Assembly: GCA_036897445.1 (NCBI GenBank)
Contig: JAYMTL010000071.1
Coordinates: forward strand, 1 to 64,000
Source of the DNA: Pelargonium tetragonum
Lineage: Eukaryota; Streptophyta; Magnoliopsida; Geraniales; Geraniaceae
Direction of reading: 5' to 3'
Length of the DNA: 64,000 nucleotides
The notes below the pieces were generated by a model. That model was given only the letters and a program-made list of their open reading frames with translations. It was not told the origin of the DNA and made no database searches. The position numbers and the translations under genes are program-made. Shown here piece after piece: positions 36,786 through 46,289 of the stretch (positions are counted from its first letter, which is position 1; every line of letters begins with the position of its first letter).

Positions 36786-36799
36786 TAATTACATTACCT
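36786..36799 (-). promoter_or_regulatory. Conserved 14-mer AGGTAATGTAATTA, copy 1
   Basis: Exact copy on the minus strand. The flank TAGTATT continues the match to copy 3 (38,383) for about 22 positions with one mismatch. The R5 repeat begins 10 bp to the right. Seven identical copies of a 14-mer in 64 kb cannot be chance at this composition (expected well below 0.01). Possible roles are a promoter, a processing or recombination site, or a splice donor (AG followed by GTAATG). The sequence alone does not choose between them. Confidence 0.6.
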
Positions 36800-36808
36800 C
36801 CAGATGCC

Positions 36809-36886
36809 TGCAGTCCGGTATAATATACCCTTGTACTACAAGGAAGCCTTGCCTCTATTAATGATAAGAACAAAGAGCAGGAGGAC
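36809..36886 (+). repeat. R repeat, copy R5
   Basis: TGCAGTCCGG (36,809-36,818) opens the copy. TACTACAAGG, GCCTCTATTAATGATAAGAAC and AGAGCAGGAGGA (36,875-36,886) follow the order of R2, whose tail is AGAAGCAGGAGGA. It is part of composite unit A, directly right of the 14-mer. One plus frame is open for about 49 codons across it, but it is not conserved in other copies. Confidence 0.55.
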
Positions 36887-37010
36887 TATAATAAGAAAGA
36901 GAGACTCGCCTAGGGTTTCTTTACAACAGCCGTGTTTCCTAGTTCGTAAGTAAGGAAAGTTTTAACAAGGAGCCTTAACAATGCAGGAATTACCTCCTTT
37001 TATTAAGAGG

Positions 37011-37020
37011 GGTTATAATG
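37011..37020 (+). repeat. GGTTATAATG decamer, copy 2
   Basis: Identical to the decamers at 36,666 and 38,344. It is not flanked by recognisable T1 or R here. Confidence 0.4.
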
Positions 37021-37270
37021 CACTCTTTTGTTGTTAGTGCTTTCCTGCGCTTCTGGTGTTACTGTATTCTGCACTCTGTAGCTATTAAATGTATTAAGGA
37101 AGAGTAAGGAGTCCGAAAAGCTCAAGTCGCCTTTTAAGGGTTCTTACTACATTTCCGTTTTCAGGTTTCGCACTAAGAGACAGGGCTGTATAAGACTAAG
37201 CTAAAGCTATTAGTTCGTAAGAGGTATAATACTGCTAAGACTTAGAAAGTCTTTTTTAGAGAGTTAAAGT

Positions 37271-37321
37271 AGTACTATGAGCCCTTTCGCACGACGTGGC
37301 GTGCTTTTATTAGCTAAACTT
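37271..37321 (+). repeat. P repeat, copy 1
   Basis: AGTACTATGAGCCCTTTCGC begins a stretch that is repeated, diverged, at 37,563-37,623. Within it, GCACG and CGTGC (37,289-37,304) form a 5-bp hairpin that the second copy has lost. Both copies end in a TTTATTAGC- or TTTGCTAA-like sequence before ACTT. Confidence 0.5.
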
Positions 37322-37562
37322 CCTTGACCTTTTGACATGTTTGATACCTCTTTATGAGGATGAGGCTCCTATTTTGAGAGTTGTTTACCTCTTTTATAAA
37401 CTTCTTCTTATCTTAAACAGAGCGATTTAAGAAAGTATTAAGAACCTTTTGTTTCGAATAAAGGATACTGAGGCGCGCTTTCCTACTCCAACTGGACCTT
37501 TTAATATGTAAGCTGCCTTTCAAAGTAGGCTGATTCCTCACTTTACCAGGGGTCATAAAGGA

Positions 37563-37623
37563 GTACTATAAGCCCTTTTGCACAGCTCTCTGAGCCGCGC
37601 CTTATTGCCTATTTGCTAACTTT
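37563..37623 (+). repeat. P repeat, copy 2
   Basis: AGTACTATAAGCCCTTTTGC matches copy 1 with three changes over 20 bp. The following 40 bp align with a roughly 10-base insertion. The separation of about 290 bp suggests a local duplication that has since decayed. Confidence 0.5.
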
Positions 37624-37927
37624 AGTGACTAATAGTAAGATACTGAAACTAAGATTGACGAGAAACTAAAAAGAGACTTACTATCCGTCTCCAAAAGTTA
37701 GAGTTTACGCTCTATTTCCTAGCTATCCTTTTACGTTTTATACTTATAGCTCCAGGCCAAGCTCTTTGTGCAGTCATTTAGAATACATGCTCTTTTAGAA
37801 GTGGCATCCAACCAAGCTGTCAAGTGCCCCTTCGCTACTGTTTTCCGTTGAATTAGTTTAATAGGTATACAATATAGAGTAATGGGTTTTGTTGTTCAAG
37901 GGGTATTGCTCAATGTGTTATGGGGCT

Positions 37928-37941
37928 TAATTACATTACCT
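37928..37941 (-). promoter_or_regulatory. Conserved 14-mer, copy 2
   Basis: Exact 14-mer on the minus strand. To its right, TTTTATTATAG is tandemly duplicated (37,952-37,973). No R copy is recognisable beside it, so the 14-mer can stand alone. Confidence 0.55.
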
Positions 37942-37951
37942 GTTATCCCTT

Positions 37952-37973
37952 TTTTATTATAGTTTTATTATAG
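37952..37973 (+). repeat. Perfect 11-bp tandem duplication
   Basis: TTTTATTATAG twice, directly beside the 14-mer copy at 37,928. Confidence 0.8.
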
Positions 37974-38274
37974 TAATTGCATTCTTCTTAATATAGATAT
38001 ATAATGTACAAGGTATAAGATATTTTTATAGTAATAGTTATGGATTGTGATAGATATCTTAATTTAATAGGTTTAGAGAGTTGTCTTAGTCTATAAAGTA
38101 TATACCTCTTGCCCTATGTCTTTATCATTATGGAGGGGGTATCTTTAGTTGTATAATGTAAAACTTTTAACTTGGGGCTTTGAGAATACCTAGTAAGAAT
38201 ATAGCTCTGAGGAAAGGGATACTTAAGTCAACAATAGGAAGCGTGTGGCTTTTATAGATTTATAAGTCTTAGGA

Positions 38275-38307
38275 GTGTTATGGGACTTGAACTCAAGTAT
38301 TCCCGTA
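38275..38307 (-). repeat. T1 repeat in composite unit B
   Basis: Plus-strand GTGTTATGGGACTTGAACTC then AAGTATTCCCGTA. Positions 38,285-38,298 are a 6-bp inverted repeat, ACTTGA and TCAAGT, flanked by GGG and CCC. The minus strand reads TTGAG-TTCAAGT-CCCAT. Together with the 1293 copy it shows a compensated base-pair change. It begins composite unit B (38,275-38,485). Confidence 0.6.
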
Positions 38308-38343
38308 AAGAAAGAAAGTGAAAGAAGTTTTTACGTTGCTGGC

Positions 38344-38353
38344 GGTTATAATG
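38344..38353 (+). repeat. GGTTATAATG decamer, copy 3
   Basis: Identical to the other two decamers. It lies between T1 and the 14-mer, as in composite unit A. Confidence 0.45.
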
Positions 38354-38382
38354 AATGTAAGTAGATATATTCAAAATACTAT

Positions 38383-38396
38383 TAATTACATTACCT
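38383..38396 (-). promoter_or_regulatory. Conserved 14-mer, copy 3
   Basis: Exact 14-mer on the minus strand, with the same left flank as copy 1 (minus-strand TAGTATT) and an R copy about 8 bp to its right. It is the third element of composite unit B. Confidence 0.6.
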
Positions 38397-38403
38397 CGCT
38401 AAC

Positions 38404-38485
38404 GCTACTGTCGGTAAGAATTCTTCCTATTCCTATTAAGTTTGTATCCTCCTGTAGCAAAAACTCCAAAGGATAAGAGGAATAT
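38404..38485 (+). repeat. R repeat, copy R4
   Basis: GCTACTGTCGGTAAG (38,404-38,418), CCTATTAAG, ATCCTCC and GGATAAGAGGAATATACC (near 38,471-38,488) follow R3 in order. The tail differs from R3 by an extra TA. It is more diverged in the middle than R2 or R3. Confidence 0.5.
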
Positions 38486-39361
38486 ACCTTTAGACTAATA
38501 GTAGCTACAGGCTGCAACAACTAGGACCCATGGGACAATTATAGCTATTAAGACAGGTAGTACTAAGACTCAGCTGCAGAAGACTGAGAAGAAGTGAAGA
38601 GTCACAAAGTAGGAATAGAGAAAAGAGTTATTATAAAAACAGGAAAGGTATTAAAGCAAACAAGTAAGTCAATAAAAAGTAGATGGTATCCTAACTAAGT
38701 CCAGTCCTTTTCCTAGATATAAAGCCTGGTTTAACTGATCAAGATGGAATGAAACTAAGTAGCTAGGTCCTTAGTCAGGCTTGTCTATTTAGGGGTAACC
38801 TCAACTATACGCAATTGGAAATTCTTAAGATAGACTTTTTTCTAATCTTTAACCCGAGTGGGTGCCGCCTAAACCAAAGGAGAATTTGAAAGTAAGGGAT
38901 TTCCAGTCTAAAGCTATGAAGAAGATTATGAAATAAGTCAATAAGAGCTCTACAAGGAAGGGTACTAAACGTGGATGTGTAATAAAGGAAAGACTTAGGA
39001 TTCCAAACCTCCTATACTTTTATAGAATATACTACGCTTTCAGAAATGCCCGCAGTCCTACTTTTGCAATCATGAGTCTCACAAAGCATCCTTAGTGGGG
39101 CAGTCGGGATTTCTGCAATTTCTCTCACATGTCTATCTTTTTGACCTAAATCCCTGTACCCGGTAAGTCTACCCATGGAATAGAAAGCCCTTGTAGTATA
39201 TTACCTCTGTGGCCCCTTGTCCTTCTTTATAAAAATTTCACTTGGCTCGATCAAATTGACGTGTCCTTATTCTAACTACCTATACTTGTTAGCCGTAGAA
39301 TTTGATTCTTTTATAAAGTCAAAAGTTCGGTATATTCTCTTGTCTACTTATCCTAGATTCT
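38486..39361. other. Spacer, no gene recognised
   Basis: No gene recognised. The first 200 bp are purine-rich and contain AAACAAGTAAGTCAATAAAA, faintly like the W repeat. Confidence 0.45.
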
Positions 39362-39431
39362 GCCTAATGGACCGTTAGAGTGTCGCTGTCATATGACGAA
39401 AGCCCTGGGTTCAAATTCAATAGCAGTAGGC
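39362..39431 (+). tRNA. Elongator tRNA-Met(CAU)-like gene or pseudogene
   Basis: From 39,372 to 39,430 the sequence aligns with the plastid and plant-mitochondrial elongator tRNA-Met that I know, over GTTAGAGT, the anticodon loop reading CAU, GGGTTCAAAT and the 3' acceptor TAGG. The acceptor strands GCCTA and TAGGC pair over five bases. Defects are a shortened 5' half with no good D-stem, one mismatch in the anticodon stem and weak T-stem pairing. This is the best-supported link to a known gene in the window. The similarity is seen in the sequence; the organelle origin is inferred. It may be a pseudogene. Confidence 0.6.
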
Positions 39432-40913
39432 TTACTCCGAGCGAAGTTTAGTAAAAATAAGGGGGTGCTTCATTTTCAAATTTTAGAGATTTCTCTTTCT
39501 TTTGACTCTTGATTTTGGGATAAGAAGTACTCTGGGTTTTTACAAGAGGGCCCCTATTACCATTTCTTAAATACTAATACGAGTGAGCTCAAATTTTAGA
39601 ACTAGGAATACCTTCCATGCCCTTCTTGACTTCGTTAACAAGAGAATAAAAGATAAGCAAAGTGGAGCTTTATGGTACAACATATTAATCCTGATTATAA
39701 ACTTACTTTACCTAGGGCACTCTTTTTCTTTATAAGACCAGAGATTAAAAGAAAAATTCTTTAATTCAATTGAAATTTAAAAGAATACACAAAAAGACAT
39801 TATATACTAACAGCGTAAGCCGGGATTTTCATTACAAGGGGACCCGCTAATTGAGATACAATCATTATGCCACTCTGTTATTGCCGAGAGGAAGACTTTG
39901 AATGCATGCTGCTTAAATAACAGGAGTTAAAACAGGGGACTCTACCTTAATCTTGGATACCCGACGTGTCGGTCCAAGCTTTTGAACATCGTAGCTTGTA
40001 AAAGAACTGAAGAAAAGCTCATGTTTTCCTAGTTTGAAATGAAACGTTTATCCTTACTTTTTAGGGCAGTCCCATATTGTAGAGTCAATCTCCAGTAAAA
40101 TGGAAAAAGTCTAATTTAGGGCTACCAAAGCAGATTTTTCAAGTATTTTAAAAGGACTTCTCCTACACTCAGTCTCTCTTGCATAATATCATGCGCGGGT
40201 TGTCGAATAATTCTGCCATCTATTCTGATTTTAAGAATTTAGCTTTTGCCTCGTAGTAGAAACTTTTTTAGTCTTGACTTAGTCACATAAGGGAGCGTTC
40301 GAAGGTAAAAAGGAAAGTTTCAATAGGAATTTAGGGTAATACTAGTCAAATTTGTACCTAACCCCTGTCCTCATCAGCACGACTAAGAATACCCTGAAAC
40401 AACAATACTAAAAAGAAAAAAACTCTAGTATAAACTAAGATAGCATTAGCTTTAACCCAAAATGAAAGTACCTACAGGCTCTCTTTATGGCACTAGATTT
40501 TCTTAAATTTAAGGAACAGGCAATCGCTCTAATTCGGTGATTGTTAAACATTTGTTGACCTGCAGCTGCCAATTCATAAGAAACTGGATTATCTCGTGTT
40601 TAGGAAACAAAGCAAAGAATGTAGCACTTGCATACAACAAAAAAGAGAAAGATACAGGTGCCACTATAAAAAAGAAGAGTATTGCTCTCGCAGGACTGAC
40701 TAGAATATCTAAGAAAAAAAATCTCTATACAATCTCTACTCCAAAAATTCGCGAAGTAAAACTAAAGCCTTGCGTGCGACTTCAATTACCACTAATAAAA
40801 AATGAATAAAAGGGCTAATAAGAATAAAAAAGTATAGCTAAGTTTGGGTTATTCTATTTGTAACGATTTTCCAGTACCGGGTTTCTAATAGGCGAACCCC
40901 CTTTTTTACTGGC
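39432..40913. other. Spacer, no gene recognised
   Basis: No supported gene. The 90-codon plus frame at 40,537-40,809 (many Lys and Ser codons) is within chance length. Confidence 0.5.
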
Positions 40914-40998
40914 GTGTCAGTCGGGAGCAGGGACTCTTACACTATTAAGGCTCCAGCCTCTTAAACGATAAACACAGAGGGTAAGAGGAATACCCCTT
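40914..40998 (+). repeat. R repeat, copy R3 (clearest reference copy)
   Basis: GTGTCAGTCGGGAGCAGGGA (40,914-40,933), TTACACTATTAAGGCTCCAG, CCTCTTAAACGATAAACACA, then GAGGGTAAGAGGAATACCCC. The segment TTAAGGC-TCCA-GCC with a following TTAA can fold into a small hairpin here, but this pairing is not kept in R2, so a conserved RNA structure is not shown. All other copies were recognised by alignment with this one. Confidence 0.65.
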
Positions 40999-41973
40999 AA
41001 AGTAGTATCATCCTTTTGATATTAAAGATATTATACCCATTTATACAATCTTAAACTAGCCAATACAATATAAAGATTAAGAATAAGGAAATAGAAAGAA
41101 CAATAAACCCATATAATAAAAACAAGTACTTAAAAAAAGGAAGTCAAGAAGTCTAAGTCAAACAAGTAAGCCCCGAGGAATTGTCCTTAACAACTTAACT
41201 GAACGGGAAGCTTGACTTCTAGAGCCTTTATCGCAAACACAGTAGCTTTAGATCTTATTCCTTACAATCCGAAGGAGACCCTCCTCTTTACTTGTAGTCG
41301 GAGTTTAGGTTCTTTATCTCCCCTTAGTAATACCCTAAGTTTATAAAGAAGTTTCTGTAACAAGACAAGAATCTTGCCTCTCTAAATGAAAATGACATCT
41401 TAAGTTATAGAACTCCTCTAGTCTTGAAATCCCCTTAATAACTCATAAACTTCTCAAGATCCTATATTCCAGAAAAACTAACAAAAAGCCCTGTAAAAAC
41501 CTACGATTTAACAAACAAGGTTTTAGCCCTCCCTTTTAGAACTTCCTGCAACTCAAATCCAATAACAGCTAACTAGCAAGAACTGTGTTTTAGGGCTTCC
41601 TTTTGTCACAAAATTTTACAGATCCGGTATCAAATTCCTATATGTTTACTTATGCATATCTTCCTTAATCCGACTTAGAGATCTAAATTCTTGTGTTTTT
41701 GTCACAATAAATCTCGGTCCAATCTAGATTTATTTGAGTTGGCGGCGGGAAAACTGATGCACTTATTGGTAATGCGCGCAGGCTAACCTTTTCTTCTTTT
41801 ATGAGTAGTTATTAGTACAATTAGGTATCTACTTTCCCGGGGACTTTATTCCAGGGATCCTTTTTAGAGTCCAATTTCTCTTTGACCTTGTTAACCGAGA
41901 AAATACTTAGAACAGAGAAACTTATTTGTAAAAAGCCAACCTTAACATAGCTAAAATAAGACAGGGAAGACTA
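40999..41973. other. Spacer, contains W copy 2
   Basis: No gene. W copy 2 lies at 41,141-41,170. Confidence 0.5.
41141..41170 (+). repeat. W repeat, copy 2
   Basis: AAGTCAAGAAGTCTAAGTCA and onward match 1987-2022. It lies 143 bp right of R3. Confidence 0.4.
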
Positions 41974-42011
41974 GAATGCATAGGTTCTAATCCCATAAAT
42001 GTTACTGACTT
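41974..42011 (+). repeat. T1 repeat copy
   Basis: GAATGCATAGGTTCTAATCC then CATAAATGTTACTGACTT. Its right half is nearly identical to the minus-strand copy at 36,618-36,660, extending past the T-arm-like core. The T-stem ATAGG with CCCAT pairs at four of five positions. Confidence 0.55.
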
Positions 42012-42539
42012 TCTTCTTACTCTTATGCATACCCACACTATTAGCTAAAATCTGTATCAGAGCTTTCTTAATAACTAAAACCCCTTCTTCTGTATCTTAC
42101 TGCACACTATATAACTTATTTTCTTATGTCTACTAACCTACCTAGATCTACCCCTCTCTATACCCTGAGCTATAGCTCTTTGTAATACCTTTTTGGAATT
42201 TTTTTTATAGAAGATAGGAACTTTAAAACTCTTAGTTAGTGTAAAACTAAAGGCCTCTAAAGTGTTAGCGGTTCAAAGTATAGAAGCTTTGGCAGTGCAG
42301 TGTGTTCCTTAATTTGCAGAAGTTTATTAAATATATAGTTTTAAGTTAAAGCTCCTTTAAGTTCTCTTCTTCGGTGCTATCTAGAAAATAAGTGTTACAA
42401 GAAAACTGGCCTAAGAGGGAGGGCTAAAACCTTTAGCCTTTAAAAGAAAAAGCTTTTACTAAGTTTTAAAATAGTGTTAATTAAGGGATGGTTCTTAGCT
42501 TCCATGGACTGCACTGGCTGACAAGAGGAGTTGGCTTAT
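42012..42539. other. Spacer, pyrimidine-rich at first
   Basis: The first 170 bp are pyrimidine-rich on the plus strand. On the minus strand a frame of about 41 codons ends at 41,972. Its text GTGGGTATGCAT...AAG resembles 62,571-62,600, hinting at another old repeat. No gene recognised. Confidence 0.4.
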
Positions 42540-42553
42540 AGGTAATGTAATTA
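42540..42553 (+). promoter_or_regulatory. Conserved 14-mer, only plus-strand copy
   Basis: Exact AGGTAATGTAATTA on the plus strand. Its right flank AGAAGTGTG is like that of the minus-strand copy at 46,209 (AGAAGTTTG), a match of about 22 of 23 positions. The coding relic at 42,755 begins 200 bp downstream on the same strand. Confidence 0.6.
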
Positions 42554-42754
42554 AGAAGTGTGCTTTGTTAGTGTTTAGGAAGAAGACTGGTTTCTTAGGT
42601 TAGGAAGGTTAGGTCAAGTTGATTCCTAACATATCCTATGCTAAGTCTTAACTACAGAATAGAAGAATTCTATAAGAACTTGCATAAGAATCCGAAAACT
42701 AGATTCTCGTAAGCATACACTTCAGAATACCCGCCCGGTACTATATCTATATAA

Positions 42755-43871
42755 CAAACGAAAAACTCCTTACTTGAAGGAAGCTACCCTTGCAGTCAGT
42801 CTTGCCGTTTCTATATTAATCACTTTTCTACAAATACAGGGGAAACAGGCTCTCTAAACAAGAATGACTTTAGCTTGCTATCCCAGAACATTGAACTCCT
42901 TTACTTTATTAGTATTAGTTTAGCTAGACTGTCCTTTACATATAGGTATCGACTAGAGTTTCCTTGCAACAACAAAACTTTAAATAAAGTTGTTCGTTTA
43001 CTAGGTTAAAAGAATAGAATCAGTTTCGGAAAGTTCCTAGCTCTACCTATTGAGTGTTATCCATTATTCCTAAAACAAAGGTTTATGTTATCCAAATTTA
43101 CCAAATACTGGAATACAAAATATCTAAGACTCCTGAAGATATATCGGACTAATGCTTTCATCAAGATAAAAATGTAACAAACAATTTCGGGGACTAGAAT
43201 TCTTTACCAACTACAAGTACCAGCGCCCATTACAACAAGGACAAAGACAATTTACCTCAAGTTAATAATAGTGTCTTTCATAGGTGAATTCCTAGTTCAA
43301 TTCAACAAAGAGACTCTGGTTTCATTAAGACTTAGAACTCCTTTATATTTAGATCGGAGCTCTATAAGGAAAGAAAAGATAGCTTGGCTTTACCCTGAAT
43401 ACAAAGAGCTTGCTAAAGACAGAACTTCTTGAACTTCTATTCTTGAGTATTATAATAGTGAAACCCCTTACACTCACGAGGACCAACATCAGCTCTTCCA
43501 TTTGACTTCCTTAATCTTTAAACTATCAGACCCAAATCTAGGAAAAACCCTGAAATGTACCCTTAACTACTACTCATAAACCCCTTGTTGAGCTTAAACC
43601 TTCTAATTGGAAACCTCAACTAGAAAGCTTACTTGCTAGAATGTACTGCTAACTCGAAGAGAGTAGAATTCACCTTTTCTTACCTTTCCTTAGAGACCCC
43701 TATAACAGGTACCTAGCTCTAGCTTTATACCCCTCTTATCTTGAAATCAGAAACCTGGCATTAGAGTTTGACCTTATAGGCGCACTAACCTCTTCGTGAC
43801 TTAATTCTTAATGACTTACCTGTTCTGTATACCCTGTCCTTGGAGCTATAATATATACTCCTATCGGCTAG
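42755..43871 (+). pseudogene. Decayed protein-coding region, family unknown
   Basis: One plus-strand frame from 42,755 to 43,579 spans 275 codons with only about three internal stops, where about 19 are expected by chance. A second frame then carries the protein-like signal to about 43,871, implying at least one frameshift. The translated text looks like real protein: a hydrophobic patch YFISISLARL near codons 54-63, an RTPLYLDRSS stretch, a KIAWLYPEYKEL segment near codon 212, and RDPYNRYLALALYPSYLEIR in the second frame. The stretch has more C than G on the plus strand, unlike its surroundings. I do not recognise the family; it may be a host gene or an inserted plasmid-type element. About seven or eight interruptions in total. 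Confidence 0.5.
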
Positions 43872-44713
43872 AGCGAAAGTAAGGTAGAAATAGAATAGAA
43901 AAGGCTCTAAAAATACAAATTAGAAACTTATAAAGACAAGGTTACAAAGCTGTGTGTACAAAACATAGGAATTACACAGTCCTCAAGACTCTTTAATTCA
44001 ATTTCTTCTTAGTCCTAAGCCTATATAGGTATCGCTCTTAATTATTTGTTTCATATACATAAATAATACCTAGAAATTAAGTTCTTTACAAAATCTTCTT
44101 TGGCAAGCCTATAAAACTCTTTCATTATTTAAAGCAAAATAGAAATTTAGCCTACCCTAAATATCCTATAAATCAATCCTTAAATCCATAAAAATCTTTA
44201 CTATCAGACAGAAAGATCGGAGGAACATTTTACCTTAAGACACACCAACTTCTTTTTCTTAAAATAACTCACTTCTTGTTACAGATTCTTTGCTTTATTG
44301 CCTGTTTAGCATCCTAAAAAGGAGACATTTGACTCGGAGTTCAATTTCATATTCTATCTAATGCTTCACCATAATTGATAATTGTACTCAGTGGAATCCT
44401 AAAAGCATGACAATAAAACGACCTACTATTGATTATTCACTTTGTGTGCTTACATGCCTAAAGAAGAATAACCGGGATCCATTCAAAAAACTTAAATATA
44501 GTACTTTCAACGCCTAAAGCCCTGGACCTTCTGCACGTTTAAGACTTCCTTCTATAAATCTATAAATGAATTTCTGAATCCTCAAAAGCAAAAGCAGGCT
44601 GTCACTTGACCTCAGTTGCTGGAAACCCAGTACTTCTGTTAGCTTTTTACTCCTAAAATTGTAAGACTCAAAACCGGGAAACCCACTAAGCAAGACTTCC
44701 CTTTGAAGCTACT
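43872..44713. other. Spacer beside coding relic
   Basis: No clear frame. The composition resembles the relic to its left for some distance, so decayed coding sequence may extend here, but I cannot show it. Confidence 0.4.
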
Positions 44714-46145
44714 TTACATAGAAACAAGAAAAGCTACCAGACTTTTGTCTTCAGCGATAACGGATTCTAGTCTAATAGAAGTCAAAGGCGTTCCTGTATT
44801 ATTATGAGAATGATAAATATGGAAGCTTATATTATAAAGTTTCATTTGACTTCTTAAGTTCTGGGAGATTCTTACCCTAGTGGAGAGCCTGTCAATTATT
44901 TCTTTATTTATGTATAGTTTATGTTGTATAGCTAGAGTTGTTATTACCAAAGATAACAGATTGGCTTTGGTTCTTGTAAAGCAAGAATAGGAGTTTCCTT
45001 AACTTAATATGATGATATCGCTCTTTAGTTTCAGAGATAATAATAAGGAATGTATAATCAAGTGTAAGAAATTGCAGGGCTGAATTAGAGTTCCCAGTCC
45101 CGGATATTCCTATTTTGAGTTAGGAGAGTTAGGTACTTTACTCACTTTACTCTCTGAATTGTATTAGTTCTTCAGTGTAAGCTAGGAAAGGTAGTGTAGC
45201 TGAAGGTGTTTAAGACAGAAACCTGATATTATCTTGTGCTAATGGAAAGCAATTCTTATTTTCTTTGTAATGGACATAAGGCTTAGACTCAACATCTTGT
45301 TTGTTTCCTAATCTTAAATCTTATAGGTTTCTGTAATGTTCGAAGTTCTTAGAGAGCTGGATTCCGATCTACAAGGAATTTCAATTCTAATGCTTATGAT
45401 GGACATTGTCTTGAGGGAAAAGTTTACTTGGAGGAGATAGATACTTGGGAGTAATTGTTCTAATGGAAACGAGCTAAACCTGTGACTAATGAAGCATAAC
45501 ATAAAACAGATTCTCTTCTTGGTTTCCTAACCTTCTTTGGAAGCTCTTTCAACTATTTATTGTATGTAAGTTTGCTGCTTATGGAAAGCAGGTCTATTTC
45601 TTGAAGAAACTGGGATTCGGATTCTGATATAGAAAAAAAAACTTAAGTCAAGAAGAAGAGTTTATAGGACTTTAGCAGTTTAATTGAATATAGGAAGGAT
45701 GTAGCTTTTTAGTAACAAAAAAAGTTAAGAAGTTTTTTCTGGATGAGGTACAGATATAAATCCGGTTTAGCTCTGACGAAAGGTTACATTAAGTAAGGTT
45801 TAGACTTTTTTCGAAGGGTTTTTCTAGCTAAAAAGAAAAAACTGGGTATAGTTATTACGAGGCTTTCTAAGAGGTACAAGTCAAAGTATGGACATTCAGA
45901 TAGTTATAGCTGCTAAGTTGCTAAAAGCTGGCTGACATTGCAGGATTCTAAGTTCTAAGAATTCCTGGTTTTGTATTAGTTCTTCTTTGTTCAGTTAGGC
46001 TAGGCTTATTGATTGACGAAGGAGGATGTTCTTTGTAACAGTGTAACAGTAACAGGAGTTTCCTTATAATATCGGGGATCTTATTCTTACGTACAGAGAG
46101 AACTCTTTTCCTAACCAGCTTCGGGTTTTGTATTCTGTAAACCAA
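44714..46145 (-). other. Possible decayed coding stretch, minus strand
   Basis: Three minus-strand frames of 62-78 codons lie close together (44,714-44,950, 45,314-45,502, 45,948-46,145). Below 45,314 the same frame as the middle one continues to about 45,007 with about half the stops expected by chance. The translated text is rich in Ser, Ile and Leu and has no recognised motif. This may be an old gene, or chance clustering. Kept at low confidence. Confidence 0.25.
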
Positions 46146-46208
46146 TCAGGTTAACGCGTATATAATGGTATTGCATTAGTTGTATACGGATTCCCAAGTC
46201 AAACTTCT

Positions 46209-46222
46209 TAATTACATTACCT
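46209..46222 (-). promoter_or_regulatory. Conserved 14-mer, copy on minus strand
   Basis: Exact copy; the minus-strand flank AGAAGTTTG pairs it with the plus copy at 42,540. A T1-like string TAATGGGACTAGAC lies 44 bp to its right (46,267-46,280), so the 14-mer and T1 again lie near each other, though in the reverse order to units A and B. Confidence 0.6.
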
Positions 46223-46266
46223 TATGAATTTCGTTTTTGTTAGTGTACTAATTAAAAACTTTATGT

Positions 46267-46289
46267 CTAATGGGACTAGACTAACCGGT
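46267..46289 (-). repeat. Weak T1-like copy
   Basis: TAATGGGACTAGACTAACC resembles TTATGGGACTAGAACC at 36,631, with a few changes. Only about 20 bp are recognisable. Confidence 0.3.

Noticed and set aside
31664-36940. R repeats as conserved small genes
   Set aside because: R2 and R5 are open in one frame, but single-base length changes and stops in other copies show no shared frame.
43872-44230. TAG read as a sense codon (as in some green-algal mitochondria)
   Set aside because: One frame here shows mostly TAG stops and reads well with Leu, but its stop density equals chance, and the two better relics are interrupted by TAA and TGA as well as TAG. Decay explains the data without a changed code.
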